Shown here: piece after piece, positions 42,656-50,501 of the stretch | Numbering within the stretch: position 1 is the first letter of the stretch | How the letters are laid out: every line of letters starts with the position of its first letter | Assembly: GCA_035566895.1 (NCBI GenBank) | Contig: DATMQA010000158.1 | Location: 1 to 64,000 of the forward strand | Source of the DNA: DATMQA01 sp035566895 | GTDB taxonomy: Bacteria > Verrucomicrobiota > Verrucomicrobiia > Limisphaerales > UBA8199 | Direction of reading: 5' to 3' | DNA: 64,000 bases | The notes under the pieces: model-generated | What the model was told of the DNA's origin: nothing | The model's input: only the letters and a program-made list of their open reading frames with translations | Databases searched by the model: none | Program-made: the position numbers and the translations under genes

Positions 42656-43724
42656 GATGTCGTTTGAGTGAATGGTTTGTTTGGTGATTGAAAGTCTCTA
42701 ACGCCTCCGAGCTGTCCCGGATGTTGTAGTAATCGACATACCAATCTGTAAACCGGCGAACACCGTCTTCGATGGAGGTAGACGGCTTGAACCCCACATC
42801 GCGGGTCAGATCACTGACATCGGCACAGGTGGCCGGGACATCGCCCGGTTGCATCGGCAGGAATCGCTTTTGCGCCTTCCGGCCAAGGCAGTCCTCAAGG
42901 ACTGCGATTAAATAGAGCAACTCGACCGGATTGTTGTTGCCGATGTTATAAACCCGGTAGGGCGCGTGGCTCGTCCCCGGATCCGGCTCGTCCCCGTTCC
43001 AGGCAGGGTCAGGCGCGGCGGCACGGTCGGCCACCCGGATGACGCCTTCGACAATGTCATCGATGTAGGTAAAATCCCTTTGCATTTTCCCTCCGTTGAA
43101 AACCTCAATTGGCCGGCCGGCGAGAATCGCCTTGGTAAAAAGGAACAAGGCCATATCCGGCCGGCCCCAGGGACCATAGACGCTGAAAAAGCGAAGCCCG
43201 GTCGTTGGCAAACCGTAGAGGTGGCTGTAGGTGTGTGCCATGAGCTCATTTGCTTTTTTCGTTGCGGCATAGAGGCTCAGGGGATGGTCCACATTCTGAT
43301 GCACGGAAAAGGGCATCTGCGTGTTTCCGCCATAGACCGAACTGGATGAGGCGTAGGTCAGGTGTTGCACTTCATTGTTGCGGCAGCCTTCCAGGATGTT
43401 CGTGAACGCCACCAAATTGCTGTCAATGTACGCGTGCGGATTTGTCAGCGAATAGCGCACCCCGGCCTGTGCTGCAAGATGGATGACTCTCTGGGGCCGA
43501 ACGCTTCGGAACAGCTTCGCCGTGCGCGGCCGGTCCGCAAGGTCCAGCTTGTGGAAACGGAACCGTAGCCGGTCAAGAAGCTGCTCCAACCGGCCATGCT
43601 TCAGACTTGGGTCGTAGTAATCGTTTAGGTTGTCCACCCCGAAGACTTCGTCGCCTTGTTCCAAAAGGCGTTGGGTAACGTGGAAACCGATGAAGCCGGC
43701 GGAACCACTGACCAGAGTGCGCAT
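42600..43724 (-). CDS. NAD-dependent UDP-sugar epimerase, UDP-glucuronate 4-epimerase-like
   Basis: 374 residues, an extended SDR. The NAD-binding motif is GSAGFIGFHVTQRLLEQGD, then GVDNLNDYYDPSLKHGRL, VIHLAAQAGVRYSLTNPH, the catalytic Ser in YASSSSVYGGN, and the Y-x3-K in SLYAATKKANELMAH. RFFSVYGPWGRPDMALF follows. NDYYDPSLK and the QAGVRYS segment are typical of UDP-glucuronate 4-epimerase, which makes UDP-galacturonate, so the polymer may contain uronic acid. The last ~20 residues (after NHQTNHSLK) overlap the GT2 start and look non-conserved. Confidence 0.9.
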   Translation of the reverse strand: MRTLVSGSAGFIGFHVTQRLLEQGDEVFGVDNLNDYYDPSLKHGRLEQLLDRLRFRFHKLDLADRPRTAKLFRSVRPQRVIHLAAQAGVRYSLTNPHAYIDSNLVAFTNILEGCRNNEVQHLTYASSSSVYGGNTQMPFSVHQNVDHPLSLYAATKKANELMAHTYSHLYGLPTTGLRFFSVYGPWGRPDMALFLFTKAILAGRPIEVFNGGKMQRDFTYIDDIVEGVIRVADRAAAPDPAWNGDEPDPGTSHAPYRVYNIGNNNPVELLYLIAVLEDCLGRKAQKRFLPMQPGDVPATCADVSDLTRDVGFKPSTSIEDGVRRFTDWYVDYYNIRDSSEALETFNHQTNHSLKRHHDNIRLQSAGFHRAPLPR

Positions 43725-43757
43725 AAAAAAACAGGTTAAAACGGAGAATGTCTTTGT

Positions 43758-45326
43758 TCAGACCAAACAACGCTGGAACGATGTCGGCGGTCGTTTGCTG
43801 GGGGGCCAGCCGTCACGCGGGCATGGGCTGAGCTGGCGGCGCCCGAGCATTTCTTTGAGTCTCGATTTCTGGATTTTGCCCGAGCTGCTGTGCGGCAGGT
43901 CGCCAACGAAAATGATTTCCTCGGGTGTTTTGGAAGCGGGCAGCCGCTTGCGGCAATGCGCCAGCACGTCCTCCGGCGTGATGCTGGCACCGCGCATTGG
44001 AACCACAACGGCATTAATGGCTTCGCCTAACAGCTCATGCGGCGCGCCTACGACGGCCACTTCGATGATTTCTGGAATTTCGGCAATCACATCTTCCACC
44101 TCTTTGGCGCTGACCCGGTTGCCGCCCGATTTAATCATTTCCCGTTCCCGCTCCACGATGAAAACGAAACCGTCCGCATCCACACGCGCCAGGTCGCCGG
44201 TGTGCAGCCGGCCATTCCGGAAAAATTTAGCCGTTTCCACCGGGTCGTTCCAGTAACCCAACGCGATGTTGTCACCAGAAGCCACGATCTCGCCGATCTC
44301 ATCCGATCCTGGCGCGACCGGAGCGCCGTCGGCTCCGAGCACTTCGAGTCTCGTGGAGGGCAACCCCTTGCCGACCGAACCCAGCTTGCCCGCGAGCCGC
44401 GCGGGCGGCAAATAGCTCAACCGCGCCGTGGCTTCGGTCTGGCCGTACATCAGGAAGAAGCGGGTCGTCGGAAAAGCATCCAGAATTTCCCGGATGCAGG
44501 GATTGGGCAGCTTGCCCCCGGCTTGTTGGAACAAGCGCAGTTTGGGAAAGGTCATTTGCCGGAAGCGCGAGTTGCGCAGCAGGATTTGGTAGGTGGAGGG
44601 AACGCCGGCGAGACCTGTACACTCCTGTTCTTGGATTTCCACCAGCACGGATTCCGGGAACAACCTGAATTCGTTGTTCAGCACCACCGACCCACCGGCC
44701 ATCAAATGAGTGTGCAGCAGTGAAAGCCCAAAGCAGTAATGAAACGGCAGCACCACCATCACTCGATCTGTGGAAGACAGACCCAGGAATGCGATGATGT
44801 CGCGTGAATTGCACTCGATATTGCGGTGCGTGATCATGACGCCCTTGGGGGAACCCGTGGAGCCTGAGGTAAACATCAGGGCCGCCAGATTCCCGGCGCC
44901 CGTTGCCGCAGCAGGCCCTGAAAGAGGATGCCCCATGAATTCCTCTTCCTGGCTTTCTGGAAGGAAGGTCAGTCCGACGGGGTGCGCCCAGGGCCTCATC
45001 CGCCCCAGCATGCGATTCGAGACGAACATTTCATTGATGCCCGCGTCCGAGATTATTCTGGCAAAAGCTTCAGCGGTCAGGTCGGTTTGCAGCGGGACCG
45101 CGACCAAACCGGCGCGGATGACTCCCAAGTAGGCCCTGACAAAGAACGGATTGTTTTCCGACAGAATCCCCACGCGATCCCCCTTGCGGTGACCGCGAGC
45201 AAGCAGGCCGCCCGCGAGACGAGCGACCGCCCCCCGCAACTGGCCATAAGTCAAAGCCGTGTCGCGGTGCAACACCGCTACCGCTGAATCCTGGCCGCCC
45301 GCGAGAATGACCTCCGCGACATTCAT
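43758..45326 (-). CDS. AMP-dependent acyl/aminoacyl ligase paired with an ACP
   Basis: 522 residues, class I adenylate-forming enzyme. The A3 P-loop is MFTSGSTGSPKGVM (152-164), with VVLPFHYCFGLSLLHTHL, FFLMYGQTEATARLSYLP, LHTGDLARVDADGFVFIVER, KSGGNRVSAKEVEDVI and the C-terminal catalytic Lys in SSSGKIQKSRL. It resembles acyl-CoA ligases of exosortase-A-associated EPS loci and FadD/DltA-like loaders. A dedicated carrier protein gene ends 12 bases upstream, so the likely job is to adenylate an acid and load it on that carrier for transfer to the polysaccharide. The substrate is unknown. Confidence 0.88.
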   Translation of the reverse strand: MNVAEVILAGGQDSAVAVLHRDTALTYGQLRGAVARLAGGLLARGHRKGDRVGILSENNPFFVRAYLGVIRAGLVAVPLQTDLTAEAFARIISDAGINEMFVSNRMLGRMRPWAHPVGLTFLPESQEEEFMGHPLSGPAAATGAGNLAALMFTSGSTGSPKGVMITHRNIECNSRDIIAFLGLSSTDRVMVVLPFHYCFGLSLLHTHLMAGGSVVLNNEFRLFPESVLVEIQEQECTGLAGVPSTYQILLRNSRFRQMTFPKLRLFQQAGGKLPNPCIREILDAFPTTRFFLMYGQTEATARLSYLPPARLAGKLGSVGKGLPSTRLEVLGADGAPVAPGSDEIGEIVASGDNIALGYWNDPVETAKFFRNGRLHTGDLARVDADGFVFIVEREREMIKSGGNRVSAKEVEDVIAEIPEIIEVAVVGAPHELLGEAINAVVVPMRGASITPEDVLAHCRKRLPASKTPEEIIFVGDLPHSSSGKIQKSRLKEMLGRRQLSPCPRDGWPPSKRPPTSFQRCLV

Positions 45327-45338
45327 ATTTCGAAACGG

Positions 45339-45650
45339 TCAGCGACTTCCGACAGTAGAAGGCTGCGGCGCCAGGGGCGTCACCGCCGGTATATCCCCCT
45401 GCTCCGTCGGGGAGAGTTTTCGCCGCACGAAACGGGCCACTTTGCGAACCGAATCAAAGTTTTCGACCACAATCTCCTGCGGCTTGACCGTCACGCCAAA
45501 TTCAGCCTGGATGAAGGCCACCAGTTCCATCACGCCCGTAGAATCCACGACCCCGGTTTCCAGGAACGAGGCATTATCATCGAGGGCATTGTCCTCTGCG
45601 AAGTAGAGGTTTTTCAGAATGAATTGTTTGATTTGGTTTTCGATCTGCAT
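45339..45650 (-). CDS. Acyl carrier protein
   Basis: 103 residues from ATG 45650 (MQIENQIKQFILKNLYF). The phosphopantetheine attachment site is Ser37 in ETGVVDSTGVMELVAF. Surrounding features fit a four-helix carrier: an acidic N-terminal half (EDNALDDNASFLE) and EFGVTVKPQEIVVENFDSV. A ~28-residue Pro/Thr-rich tail follows the fold. The longer frame to 46031 is unrelated sequence. It lies immediately upstream of the AMP ligase, forming a load-and-carry pair inside the EPS operon. Confidence 0.88.
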   Translation of the reverse strand: MQIENQIKQFILKNLYFAEDNALDDNASFLETGVVDSTGVMELVAFIQAEFGVTVKPQEIVVENFDSVRKVARFVRRKLSPTEQGDIPAVTPLAPQPSTVGSR

Positions 45651-45778
45651 GGCATGCTGTGGGTTCTTGTTGTGGCGTTTCCGCCGCTCCGAAGCGCTGG
45701 TGGTTGTGCCGTTAACTTTTTGCGAGCGCCAGCTTGGGGTTTTTCTCGCGCCTTCTGGATTTGGGCGCCCGAAATGAT

Positions 45779-46750
45779 TCAGCTCGATTGTGTGCTTGGT
45801 TCTGCGTGAAGCGTTCCAGGCCGTGTGTCCGCCCGCAGATACTTCCTGCCGGAGCCGTCTGGATTGGCCAGCACCCCGCGCCACGCCGCCAACGCGACCT
45901 TTAGCTCGATTCGCTCTCGATTGAATTCTCCAAACAGTTGAATGCGAGGAAGCCGCCAGAGCGGCGAACGGTCGTTGACCCATGTCGGCTCCGTGGTCAT
46001 GACGGTGGTGGCCCCGCAGCGCAACGCCCACTGCGCCAACTCAGAGGTGTAATTGCCGTTGGGGAATGCGAACGTTGTGCATGACCCCCCCAGTTCGGCG
46101 CCGACCTTGGCGAGGCTCGATTCGATTTCCGTGAGAGCTCTTTCCTTCGTCTCCCGTGTCAGGATGGCATGTGTCAGCCCGTGCGCGCCAATGGTAAAAC
46201 CCCGTCGGGCCAGGTCACGCGCCTCGTCCCAGGACATCGGCCGGTAGTCGTCCGATTCGTGATCCGGTGTGAAACCGTAGCGCGCACAGGCACGGTCCAC
46301 CCGTTCCATCAGAATGCTGGAGGAAAGCTCTTTCAACGTCCTCAGTTCCAGGCCGGCCGGGCAATAACCCAGTTGCTTCACCAATTGGTTTCGACGATCG
46401 AACCACAGCCAGGCTCCGGTCGAAAGCGGGTTGGTCGTCACGTAGAAGACCGCCGGCACACGCCGCGACTCCAGTTCTGGCGCAACCTCGGTGAAATTGT
46501 TTCGCTTTCCATCATCGAATGTGAACAGGCAGGAAGGGCGCCTCGCGGGCTGCTTCAACCGGCGCGGAAGTTCTTCCAGGCTGACAAAATCGAACCACCG
46601 GCCCAGCACTTCCAGTTGCAAACGAGTCTGACTGCGCGAGAGAGTGTGTCCATTGATGATGACTCCTCCGCGCCGTAAGCGGCTGGCCAGCACCAGCAAA
46701 AACGACGTGACGAAGCGAAACATCTCAAGTCCTGTGCGAGCCTCAAGCAC
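45779..46750 (-). CDS. Polysaccharide deacetylase, NodB fold
   Basis: 323 residues. The metal-binding motif LFTFDDGKRNN (Asp79-Asp80) and the IGAHGLTHAIL His pair identify a carbohydrate esterase family 4 deacetylase; TTFAFPNGNY provides a later active-site strand. The enzyme removes N- or O-acetyl groups from amino sugars or EPS. An N-terminal hydrophobic stretch (FRFVTSFLLVLAS) may be a signal anchor. It overlaps the upstream GT4 stop by eight bases, so the two are coupled. The central insertion of about 60 residues (WFDRRNQLVKQ...DYRPMSWDE) is longer than in minimal family members. Confidence 0.87.
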   Translation of the reverse strand: MLEARTGLEMFRFVTSFLLVLASRLRRGGVIINGHTLSRSQTRLQLEVLGRWFDFVSLEELPRRLKQPARRPSCLFTFDDGKRNNFTEVAPELESRRVPAVFYVTTNPLSTGAWLWFDRRNQLVKQLGYCPAGLELRTLKELSSSILMERVDRACARYGFTPDHESDDYRPMSWDEARDLARRGFTIGAHGLTHAILTRETKERALTEIESSLAKVGAELGGSCTTFAFPNGNYTSELAQWALRCGATTVMTTEPTWVNDRSPLWRLPRIQLFGEFNRERIELKVALAAWRGVLANPDGSGRKYLRADTRPGTLHAEPSTQSS

Positions 46751-47921
46751 GACGCGCCGATTGAGGTTCGGTTTGGATGGGAGCGCCCAAAGTAACCGTG
46801 ATCCTTGACTGCTGCGACCCCCGGAGGGCCATTCCGTAGAGGCGGTTCAGATATGTGGGCAGCAGGTGGAGCGAATGGTTGGCTTCAACAAAGCCACGGG
46901 CACGCTGGCCCATTTGCGCTCGAAGGCCAACATCCTTCACCAGCCTGGCCAGCGCCGCCGCAAAACCTTCGACATCATCTGGTGCGAGCAGGAAACCCGT
47001 TTGCCCGTGTCGGACAATTTCCGCCACGCCTCCCACCCTGGACGCCACCACGGGCAAGCCGGAGGCCATCGCTTCGAGCAAAACGTTCGGTGTGCCTTCG
47101 TGGTCTGAAGTGAGAACGCAGACGGCCGATTCGCGATAAACCGCCCGGGTGTCCGGGACCCCGCCAAGGAACTGAACGACGTCGGGAAACAATCCGAGTT
47201 GCCTGGCATGATGCTCCAATTCCGGGCGCAGGTCCTCGTTTTGGCATCCCGGTCCGACAATCAATCCCCGCACGTTCAAGTGGTAATCCGTCCGCAACCG
47301 GCCAAGGATCGTGATGAACCGCTCCAGTCGCTTCTGTTTTACCAAACGTCCCACCGCGACGAGCGTGATTGGATCGTTCGGCAGCTCGCTTGCAGGTTGG
47401 AACCGCTCCGTATCTACAACGTTCGGCAGGAAACAAAGCCGCGACGCCGGGATGCCCTGGGCTACGGTGTATTGGATGGCAGCGTGCGAGTTGGCCGCGA
47501 TAGTTTCGGGGCAGCGCAGATTGAGCCAACCACCCAAATGCCCGCTCTCGCTGACTTCCGTGCGGCCGTTGTTGCGCATGGCGCCGATTCCGTGTGCCCG
47601 GTGCAGCCGGGCCGCCAGGCCGACATAGGTGTTCGCATAAAAATGTTGGCTTTGCAGCACATCGGGCGGGTCCTTCCGCACTTCCTTCACGACACGAAAC
47701 AGCCGTTTCAGGCGCGAGGGCTCGGCGCCGACGCAGATGACGGCTACTCCCAGGGACCGGATTCTTTCCTCCCAAAATTCGCCCCGATCCAGCGACAAGA
47801 GCCGCGGAGTGTTTCCTGCCTGGCGGAGCGCCTGCAGGATATAAAAGAGCTGGCGCTCGGCTCCGCCGTGTTCGAGCGTCCCGGCCAGGAAACACAATCT
47901 CAGTCTCGAGCAGGCGGCCAT
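46743..47921 (-). CDS. Glycosyltransferase family 4
   Basis: 392 residues, GT-B fold. Motifs include LCFLAGTLEHGGAERQLFYIL, PNVVDTERFQP, VAVGRLVKQKRLERFI, and the donor-binding E-x7-E segment VLTSDHEGTPNVLLEAMASGLPVV (first half and second half), with VGGVAEIVRHGQTGFLL. The N-terminal GGAERQ loop is typical of GT4 enzymes. It is adjacent to another GT4 upstream with similar architecture; the two probably add successive sugars. Confidence 0.9.
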   Translation of the reverse strand: MAACSRLRLCFLAGTLEHGGAERQLFYILQALRQAGNTPRLLSLDRGEFWEERIRSLGVAVICVGAEPSRLKRLFRVVKEVRKDPPDVLQSQHFYANTYVGLAARLHRAHGIGAMRNNGRTEVSESGHLGGWLNLRCPETIAANSHAAIQYTVAQGIPASRLCFLPNVVDTERFQPASELPNDPITLVAVGRLVKQKRLERFITILGRLRTDYHLNVRGLIVGPGCQNEDLRPELEHHARQLGLFPDVVQFLGGVPDTRAVYRESAVCVLTSDHEGTPNVLLEAMASGLPVVASRVGGVAEIVRHGQTGFLLAPDDVEGFAAALARLVKDVGLRAQMGQRARGFVEANHSLHLLPTYLNRLYGMALRGSQQSRITVTLGAPIQTEPQSARRA

Positions 47922-47957
47922 GATGTTTCGGTAAGAGGTTTCGCGCGCCGGCGGAAA

Positions 47958-49169
47958 TCATGCCGTCGGTTGCTCGAAGATCAATGATGCCGGAATCGCT
48001 CCGGGATTTTTTGTGAATTCGCCGCGCTGAAGCAATGCGCACAGGGATTGTCTTCGATATTGGCGCGCAAAACCGCCAAGTATTGCCACCAGACGGTCTG
48101 CCAGCAATTCGTAGCCGTAATCCTCCTCAACGCGCTTGCGGCCGGCTGCCCCAAAAGTTTCACGCGTCACCGGAGATTGCGCCAACCGCACCATGTAGGC
48201 GCTCATGCTGCGTGTATCATCCGCGTCTACCATGTAACCGGTCTCGCCCTCCCGCACGATTAAACCGGCATCTCCGGCCGGTACCGAAACCACCGGCAAT
48301 CGGGCCGCCATCGCTTCGAGAATGACGTTGGGGAAACCTTCGTAATCCGAAGTCACTACCAACATCGCCGACCGGGCAAGCAAGGCTGGAACATTGCCGA
48401 CCTCGCCCGGAAAAACGAGATCGTGCGGCCCCAGACCCAGTGCGTTTGCTTTTGCCTGCAATTCCGCCTTGGCGCTGCAATCCGCCCCGGCGATGACACC
48501 GAACAGCCTCGGCTCCCTATGCCGCGCCAGCGCCAGCGCCTCCAGGAATCGCTCGAACCGCTTGCACGAATGCAGGCTCCCGACGCCGGCCGCGATGATG
48601 CGATCCGGCGGCAGAGAGACCCCGGCAGCCAGCGCCGTCCGTTGGTCGAATTCCCGCAGGTCTATTACGTTGGCCAGCACGGCGATTTTTTCCCGCCGGA
48701 TTCCTCGCGACACCAAATTCTGTCGGGCGCGACCGGAGTTCGCGATCAGGCCGTGAGCCAGGCGGACCATCCACTGGCTGAAGCGGCCATGGCCGTTGAG
48801 TTCGTAAAAACCGTCGCTCCGAACCCCTCCCAACGTCAGCCCCTGGCAAAGCCGGCCTGCGACGGCCGCGTAAAGCAGGTCGCCGAATTGCGCCGCCAAC
48901 ACGATCTGTGGGCGCAATCGTCGAAGCGTTCCAATCAATTTGGCGAGCATGAGCCACGGCCTGTTCGGAGCGTAAATCTGGCCGACCGGAATGCCGGCTT
49001 TCCGCAGAAGTGTCTCGTAATAGCCGCCGTCACCAAGGTAAAGCAATCGCACGTCGATTCCCGCCTCGCGCAACGCTCGAGCCATATAAAAAGTCTGCTT
49101 TTCCGCGCCGGCCAATCTCAAGCTCGAAGCAACGATGGCCACGCACAGGGATGGTGTTCGGGTGCTCAC
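47958..49169 (-). CDS. Glycosyltransferase family 4
   Basis: 403 residues, GT-B fold. It begins MSTRTPSLCVAIVASSLRLAG with the acceptor loop AGAEKQTFYMARALREAG. Motifs in the donor domain are AAGVGSLHSCKRFERFLEAL, VVTSDYEGFPNVILEAM and VSVPAGDAGLIVREGETGYM. It is a paralog of the downstream GT4 (46743), with the same order of motifs. It sits directly after the polymerase-like gene in transcription order. Confidence 0.9.
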   Translation of the reverse strand: MSTRTPSLCVAIVASSLRLAGAEKQTFYMARALREAGIDVRLLYLGDGGYYETLLRKAGIPVGQIYAPNRPWLMLAKLIGTLRRLRPQIVLAAQFGDLLYAAVAGRLCQGLTLGGVRSDGFYELNGHGRFSQWMVRLAHGLIANSGRARQNLVSRGIRREKIAVLANVIDLREFDQRTALAAGVSLPPDRIIAAGVGSLHSCKRFERFLEALALARHREPRLFGVIAGADCSAKAELQAKANALGLGPHDLVFPGEVGNVPALLARSAMLVVTSDYEGFPNVILEAMAARLPVVSVPAGDAGLIVREGETGYMVDADDTRSMSAYMVRLAQSPVTRETFGAAGRKRVEEDYGYELLADRLVAILGGFARQYRRQSLCALLQRGEFTKNPGAIPASLIFEQPTA

Positions 49170-49214
49170 GGGGCATCCTTGGGTTGCGGGAGGAATCCGG
49201 ATACGCGGCGAAAT

Positions 49215-50501
49215 TCAGGCGACTCCCGCCAATGCGTAGGCGATGGCCAGCCAAAAGACGAGGTAATGGCTTGGATTACACACCGTGGCGCCAGCCATAA
49301 CGAATGGCAACAGCAGGGCCAGCGGCAGCGGTCCGCACGGCTTGAACCTCGCCCGCCAGGCCGCCGTTATCGCCGCCACGAGGCCACCGTAAAAAAGCAT
49401 AAAACCAATGATCCCGGTCTCCACCAACAGCAACAGCGCCAGATTGTGAGCGACGATCAGCTTACCCTGCTTGATCAGATACGGCATGGCCCGGCGGGTC
49501 AATTCCCACTGGTAACTGTCCGGCCCCCGTCCGTAGAGCGGACTCCGCAGAAACATTTCCCAGAGTACCGGCGCCATCCGGGCTCGTGGATTGCCGAGGC
49601 CGATATTCCCCGGGTTGATCTCGTCGAACCGTTCCAGGACCGTCGGGATGGTCCACAGAATCAAGGCCACCACCGCGCCAAGCATCACGAACGCAGCCGC
49701 CCGGCTCAGCCTGGAGCCGAATGCTTTGCCGAAGAAGAGCAGCACCAGCACTCCGATGACGAATGTAAGCATAGCTGAGCGGGACCCGGTTTTCGCCAGG
49801 CCAACGCCGATGAGGGCGATCAATGGGAACGGCACAAGGAGCTGACCCGGCGTCCGGGGCCGGATCATACATAACCCCAGCAGGGCGATCATCGCCGTGG
49901 CGTACGTGACGCCCAGTTCATTTGCGTTCACCCCGAAAACGGAAGAACGATTCTCAAGTCCGTCGGGGACTTCAGCCACGCCGATCCCGGCGATGTGAAA
50001 CAAGGCGCAAAGCGCGCAGCCCAGACCCAGCGCCCACAAGCCGCCGCAGCGCACGTCCGGAAATTGCAGCACGTTGAACATTACCCAAAGCCAAGGCAGG
50101 AATTCGATGAATTCACGGCTGTTCGCCCACCACGAGTGGAGCATTTCCGGTGTGAACCAAAAGCCCCAGACCATCCGCAGCCCGATGTAGCTTGCAAACC
50201 AGAACAGGGCGGTCGGGACCAGCCGGAGACAAACTCGGGGTTGCGAAAGGATGCCACACAAGAGCAACATCTGAACGACCCGGAGCACCCCGACGTGCCC
50301 GCCGGTACCCGGCACGTACAGCAGGCTGAACGGAATAGTGCACACCGACAGATAAAACGCCCAGCGCACCACGAAGTTAGGCCGCAACGAATCACCAGCG
50401 CGCGTCCCGAAACCGGGGTGCGTGGCGGTGGACTCCGTCCACGTGGCCGACTCTGGCCCGGACACGCCTGGCAAACCCATTCCTGGAACTAGGCTTGGCA
50501 T
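49215..50501 (-). CDS. O-antigen ligase/polymerase-like membrane protein (Wzy type)
   Basis: 428 residues with about ten to eleven hydrophobic helices and few charged loops. The O-antigen-ligase signature region is GLAKTGSRSAMLTFVIGVLVL, followed by a long periplasmic loop with NPRARMAPVLWEMFLRSPLYG and GRGPDSYQWELTRRAMPYLI, then VAHNLALLLLVETGIIGF. The Arg-rich external loop and H-N-x(n)-E pattern are typical of Wzy_C proteins that polymerise repeat units in the periplasm. The 5' end overlaps the upstream AsnB gene by 13 bases; the first 40 residues are poorly conserved, so the start may be a later codon. Confidence 0.83.
   Translation of the reverse strand: MPSLVPGMGLPGVSGPESATWTESTATHPGFGTRAGDSLRPNFVVRWAFYLSVCTIPFSLLYVPGTGGHVGVLRVVQMLLLCGILSQPRVCLRLVPTALFWFASYIGLRMVWGFWFTPEMLHSWWANSREFIEFLPWLWVMFNVLQFPDVRCGGLWALGLGCALCALFHIAGIGVAEVPDGLENRSSVFGVNANELGVTYATAMIALLGLCMIRPRTPGQLLVPFPLIALIGVGLAKTGSRSAMLTFVIGVLVLLFFGKAFGSRLSRAAAFVMLGAVVALILWTIPTVLERFDEINPGNIGLGNPRARMAPVLWEMFLRSPLYGRGPDSYQWELTRRAMPYLIKQGKLIVAHNLALLLLVETGIIGFMLFYGGLVAAITAAWRARFKPCGPLPLALLLPFVMAGATVCNPSHYLVFWLAIAYALAGVA

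Noticed and set aside
45651..46031. N-terminal extension of the acyl carrier protein
   Set aside because: The extra ~127 residues are Arg/Gly-rich without a fold and overlap the downstream deacetylase gene end; ATG 45650 gives a normal carrier.
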